This document shows, one piece after another, positions 61,837 through 64,000 of a stretch of DNA of 64,000 nt. Under the pieces are notes generated by a model, which saw nothing but the letters and a program-made list of their open reading frames with translations, had not been told where the DNA came from and made no database searches. The stretch is from a bacterium (lineage in GTDB: Bacteria; RUG730; JAAEPJ01): positions 62,001 through 126,000 of the forward strand of contig JAAEPJ010000141.1 of assembly GCA_024222485.1 (NCBI GenBank), in the 5' to 3' direction. The position numbers were made by a program, and so were the translations under genes. Each line of letters begins with the position of its first letter. The stretch's first letter is position 1.

Positions 61837-63150
61837 ATGAACCTTTCGATTAAACAAATCTCTAAAATTTTAAGTATTCAACCTAAAAACCCTGAATATT
61901 TTCAACATATTACCAGTGTTAAGATAGATAGTAGAGTTTGTTTAAAAGATTCACTTTTTGTGGCAGTGAAAGGCGAAAATTTTGATGGTCATGACTTTAT
62001 ACAGGAATCTCAAAAAAAAGGGGCTGTTGCCTTTTTTATTGATGAAACATCAGACTTTTTAAATTTTATTAGTAATCCTATACAATTTAAGAATATATTT
62101 ATAGTCAAGGATACTATTTTAGCTTTACATGCTTTGTCAAAAAGCTATTTAAAGATTTTAAAAGCTAAGTGTATTGTCATTACAGGGAGTGTTGGAAAAA
62201 CGACGACTAAAGATATGTTGAAATTTGTTTTGGAGTCCAACTTTAAGGTGATTGCGACTAAGGGAAACCTCAATAATCATTTAGGTCTACCTTTGACAAT
62301 TTTTGAAGCGGATGAGTCGACGGATATTTGTATTTTTGAGTTAGGAATAAGTGATTTTGGGGAAATGACTATTTTAGCAGAGATTGTAAGACCTGATATT
62401 GGAGTTATTTTAAATATTGGGAAGTCACATTTGGAGAAGTTGAAAAATTTAGAAGGTGTGTTATTGGCAAAATGGGAGTTGGCTCAATTTTGTAAGTTGC
62501 TTTTTATTAATGATGATGATTCTTTGTTAGCAAGGAAGCTTAACCAAGCACAAGCTTTTGTTAGTGGGAAAATATTAGAGCTTGAATATGGTAAACAAAA
62601 TATTGTTATTGATGCGCATTCGTTAAAGCTTAATATTTTAGGTGTTGGCGGTTTTTATGCGGCTAAGGCTAGTTATTCTGTCGCACAAAAATTAGGTATG
62701 ACAGAGGGTGAAATTATTAAAAGAATAGAAGATTTTCGAGATATAAGTTCGATGCGGCAGGAGCTTGTTAAGGTCGGAGGTATCCAGGTTATTAATGATG
62801 CTTATAATGCTAACCCTACATCAATGTTGGCCTCACTAGATGTTTTTGAGAAGATGGTATTTAATGGGAAAAAGGTTGTTTTGCTTGGAGATATGCTGGA
62901 GCTTGGAGAACTAAGCAAGCAGGAACATTATGCGCTTGGTCAGTGTTTGTTAGCAAAGGGGTTTGATGAAGTTATTTTGTTTGGATTAGATATGTTTTGT
63001 GCATACCAAGGAATGCTTAAACAAAGTTTTTGGAGCAATGATAGAAAAGAGGTGTCGAAATATTTAAAGCATATTTTAGCAGATGGAGATAGATTATTTT
63101 TAAAAGGGTCAAGAGGAATGAAGCTGGAAAAATTTATTAATGATCTTTAA
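61837..63150 (+). CDS. murF: UDP-MurNAc-tripeptide:D-Ala-D-Ala ligase
   Basis: This 437-residue Mur ligase adds D-Ala-D-Ala to UDP-MurNAc-tripeptide, the last cytoplasmic step of peptidoglycan precursor synthesis. The N-terminal domain has KIDSRVCLKDSLFVAVKGENFDGHDFI, the ATPase domain has ITGSVGKTTTKDM and ATKGNLNNHLGLPLT, and the C-terminal domain has NDAYNANPTSMLASL and VLLGDMLELG. It is isolated from other mur genes; mraY does not follow. AAAGGA stands 13 bases before the ATG. A start at 61829 would hit a stop after three codons. Confidence 0.95.
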   Translation: MNLSIKQISKILSIQPKNPEYFQHITSVKIDSRVCLKDSLFVAVKGENFDGHDFIQESQKKGAVAFFIDETSDFLNFISNPIQFKNIFIVKDTILALHALSKSYLKILKAKCIVITGSVGKTTTKDMLKFVLESNFKVIATKGNLNNHLGLPLTIFEADESTDICIFELGISDFGEMTILAEIVRPDIGVILNIGKSHLEKLKNLEGVLLAKWELAQFCKLLFINDDDSLLARKLNQAQAFVSGKILELEYGKQNIVIDAHSLKLNILGVGGFYAAKASYSVAQKLGMTEGEIIKRIEDFRDISSMRQELVKVGGIQVINDAYNANPTSMLASLDVFEKMVFNGKKVVLLGDMLELGELSKQEHYALGQCLLAKGFDEVILFGLDMFCAYQGMLKQSFWSNDRKEVSKYLKHILADGDRLFLKGSRGMKLEKFINDL

Positions 63151-63180
63151 GTTTTTTTTAGCTAACTTTTTTGTTTTTTA
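63149..63180 (+). terminator. weak intrinsic terminator after murF
   Basis: AAGTT (63149-63153) and AACTT (63164-63168) pair around a ten-base loop, followed by a nearly unbroken T stretch (TTTTTGTTTTTT). The five-base stem is weak. Confidence 0.25.
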
Positions 63181-63369
63181 TATTTCCGTACAGATTTTTT
63201 TAGTTTGGTTATTAATTATTCTGATAAAATAATTTATTATTGATAGAGAATCATTGGGAATTAATTTACGCGCATTATTTAATATAGATAGAATCAAATT
63301 GAGTATGACGACTCTGATCGAACTTTTAGTGTTTTTTTTGTCGTGCTTTAATTATAGGAGAGACTTAAT

Positions 63370-63591
63370 ATGGAAAAAAACTTATATGTTATAATTATTT
63401 TTTTTATTTTAGCTATTACTTGTATTGCTACTTACAATATTATTGGAGTAGAAGTTGCAGAAGATGGTAGGCTTATTGAGTCATTTGGTTTTATTCCATT
63501 AGCGTTGTTTTTTTCTACGATAGGGGTAATATCTGCTATGGATATGGGGATCCGTTTTTTTGTAAAGTTAATAAGAAAAAATATCAGGTAG
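63370..63591 (+). CDS. small two-helix membrane protein
   Basis: This 73-residue protein has two hydrophobic helices (about 5-25, YVIIIFFILAITCIATYNII, and 37-58) joined by an acidic loop (EVAEDGRLIESFG), with a basic C-terminus (KLIRKNIR). No family is recognised. AGGAGA is well placed before the ATG, which supports expression. It stands alone between murF and the arsC-type gene, with AT-rich gaps of 219 and 273 bases on either side. Confidence 0.6.
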   Translation: MEKNLYVIIIFFILAITCIATYNIIGVEVAEDGRLIESFGFIPLALFFSTIGVISAMDMGIRFFVKLIRKNIR

Positions 63592-63760
63592 TAAATTTAT
63601 GATTTTTTTTCTATAACATATCTGTTTAATGAATTAAATTATTTTAGAGGGGATAAATTTTAATATTTTAAAAGTATCCTAAGATAGAAAATGTATAGTA
63701 AAATAAAAAAGTTAATATTTAAGGTAATTAAAGATAAAATTATTTTATAAATGTTTGAAG

Positions 63761-63777
63761 AAAATATACTATATTTT
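63761..63777. promoter_or_regulatory. 17-base palindrome upstream of the arsC-type gene
   Basis: AAAATATA and TATATTTT are perfect complements around a single C. It lies 88 bases before the arsC-type start. A second small dyad (ACTTTA 63805-63810, TAAAGT 63818-63823) is closer. Such dyads could bind an ArsR-type repressor, but A/T-only arms arise easily by chance here. Confidence 0.25.
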
Positions 63778-63864
63778 AAGATAGGTGCTATGAAATATTT
63801 AGATACTTTATATTTTCTAAAGTTATAAATATAGTAAATAAAAGTTATTTAAGGTGGTTTTTTT

Positions 63865-64000
63865 ATGAAAAAAATAAAAGTTTTATTTGTATGTATTCAT
63901 AATTCTGCTAGGAGTCAGATGGCTGAGGCATTTTTAAATGAGTTAGGGGCAGGAAAGTTTGAGGCAGAGAGCGCGGGACTTGAGCCTGGGCAACTAAACC
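63865..64000 (+). CDS. arsC: arsenate reductase / low-molecular-weight phosphatase-type protein (3' partial)
   Basis: The first 45 residues begin [20 protein letters not shown], with the CX5R phosphate-loop C10-IHNSA-R16 of the low-molecular-weight tyrosine phosphatase fold. They continue with [14 protein letters not shown], typical of thioredoxin-linked ArsC rather than of tyrosine phosphatases. These enzymes reduce arsenate to arsenite for export. The later redox cysteines lie beyond the window edge, so the choice between ArsC and a phosphatase cannot be finished. AAGGTGG precedes the ATG. Confidence 0.85.
   Translation, partial: MKKIKVLFVCIHNSARSQMAEAFLNELGAGKFEAESAGLEPGQLN

Noticed and set aside
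63140-63232. 30-codon hydrophobic peptide overlapping the murF stop
   Set aside because: There is no ribosome site, and AT-rich sequence yields Phe/Ile/Leu-rich frames by chance; a T-rich terminator-like element covers the same bases.

Overview
This is a low-G+C chromosomal window from a diderm (Gram-negative-type) bacterium. The diderm call rests on genes for lipid A synthesis (an lpxC-fabZ fusion and lpxD), outer-membrane protein assembly (bamA and skp), a TamB-like protein, a PorV-like barrel and a secretin. The combination of an LpxC-FabZ fusion, a PorV-like protein beside a giant repeat protein with a type IX-like C-terminus, and a streamlined Tad locus suggests an uncultivated candidate lineage such as Margulisbacteria, Elusimicrobiota or Omnitrophota. 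That placement is only an impression; no rRNA gene is present to test it. I see no tRNA or rRNA gene, no insertion sequence and no CRISPR array.

Layout. 1-7.1 kb: the tail of a MORN-repeat protein, a PilZ-PilZ-methyltransferase protein, rdgB, a lytic transglycosylase, a short-chain dehydrogenase and mutS. 7.1-13.3 kb (minus strand): an envelope operon bamA-skp-lpxD-lpxC/fabZ, followed by a secreted double-Cache protein. 13.5-22.6 kb (plus): a flippase-like membrane protein, UDP-glucose dehydrogenase, a SpoU/TrmH methyltransferase, pheS (without pheT) and a 1656-residue TamB-like protein, mostly overlapping or tightly spaced. 22.6-26.7 kb (minus): a shortened uvrC, trpC, and a secreted-protein gene of higher G+C broken by a single-base frameshift. 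27.1-35.3 kb (plus): a DUF721/DciA-like gene, gyrB, gyrA, a double-length thyX and serS.

35.3-56.0 kb is the most unusual part. It looks like one transcription unit behind a recognisable promoter at 35269-35297. It encodes a secreted IPT/TIG-like protein, a 4774-residue surface protein with about 43 IPT/TIG modules and a type IX-like C-terminal domain, a PorV-like outer-membrane barrel, two short Flp pilins, a TadE-like pseudopilin, CpaB, a very short secretin, and a TadZ-CpaF fusion. TadB/TadC platform genes and a prepilin peptidase are absent from the window. The arrangement suggests a surface or adhesion apparatus in which a giant adhesin, a type IX-like barrel and a reduced Tad pilus are made together.

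56.1-64.0 kb (plus): a small membrane protein, BatD, a YqeK-type HD hydrolase, a degenerate LCP/LytR_C protein, an MscS channel, a GT20 trehalose-phosphate-synthase-like enzyme, murF, a small membrane protein and the start of an arsC-type reductase. Several starts were moved to TTG, GTG or internal ATG codons where a Shine-Dalgarno sequence decides the matter; two Flp pilin genes of about 50 codons were found by eye.
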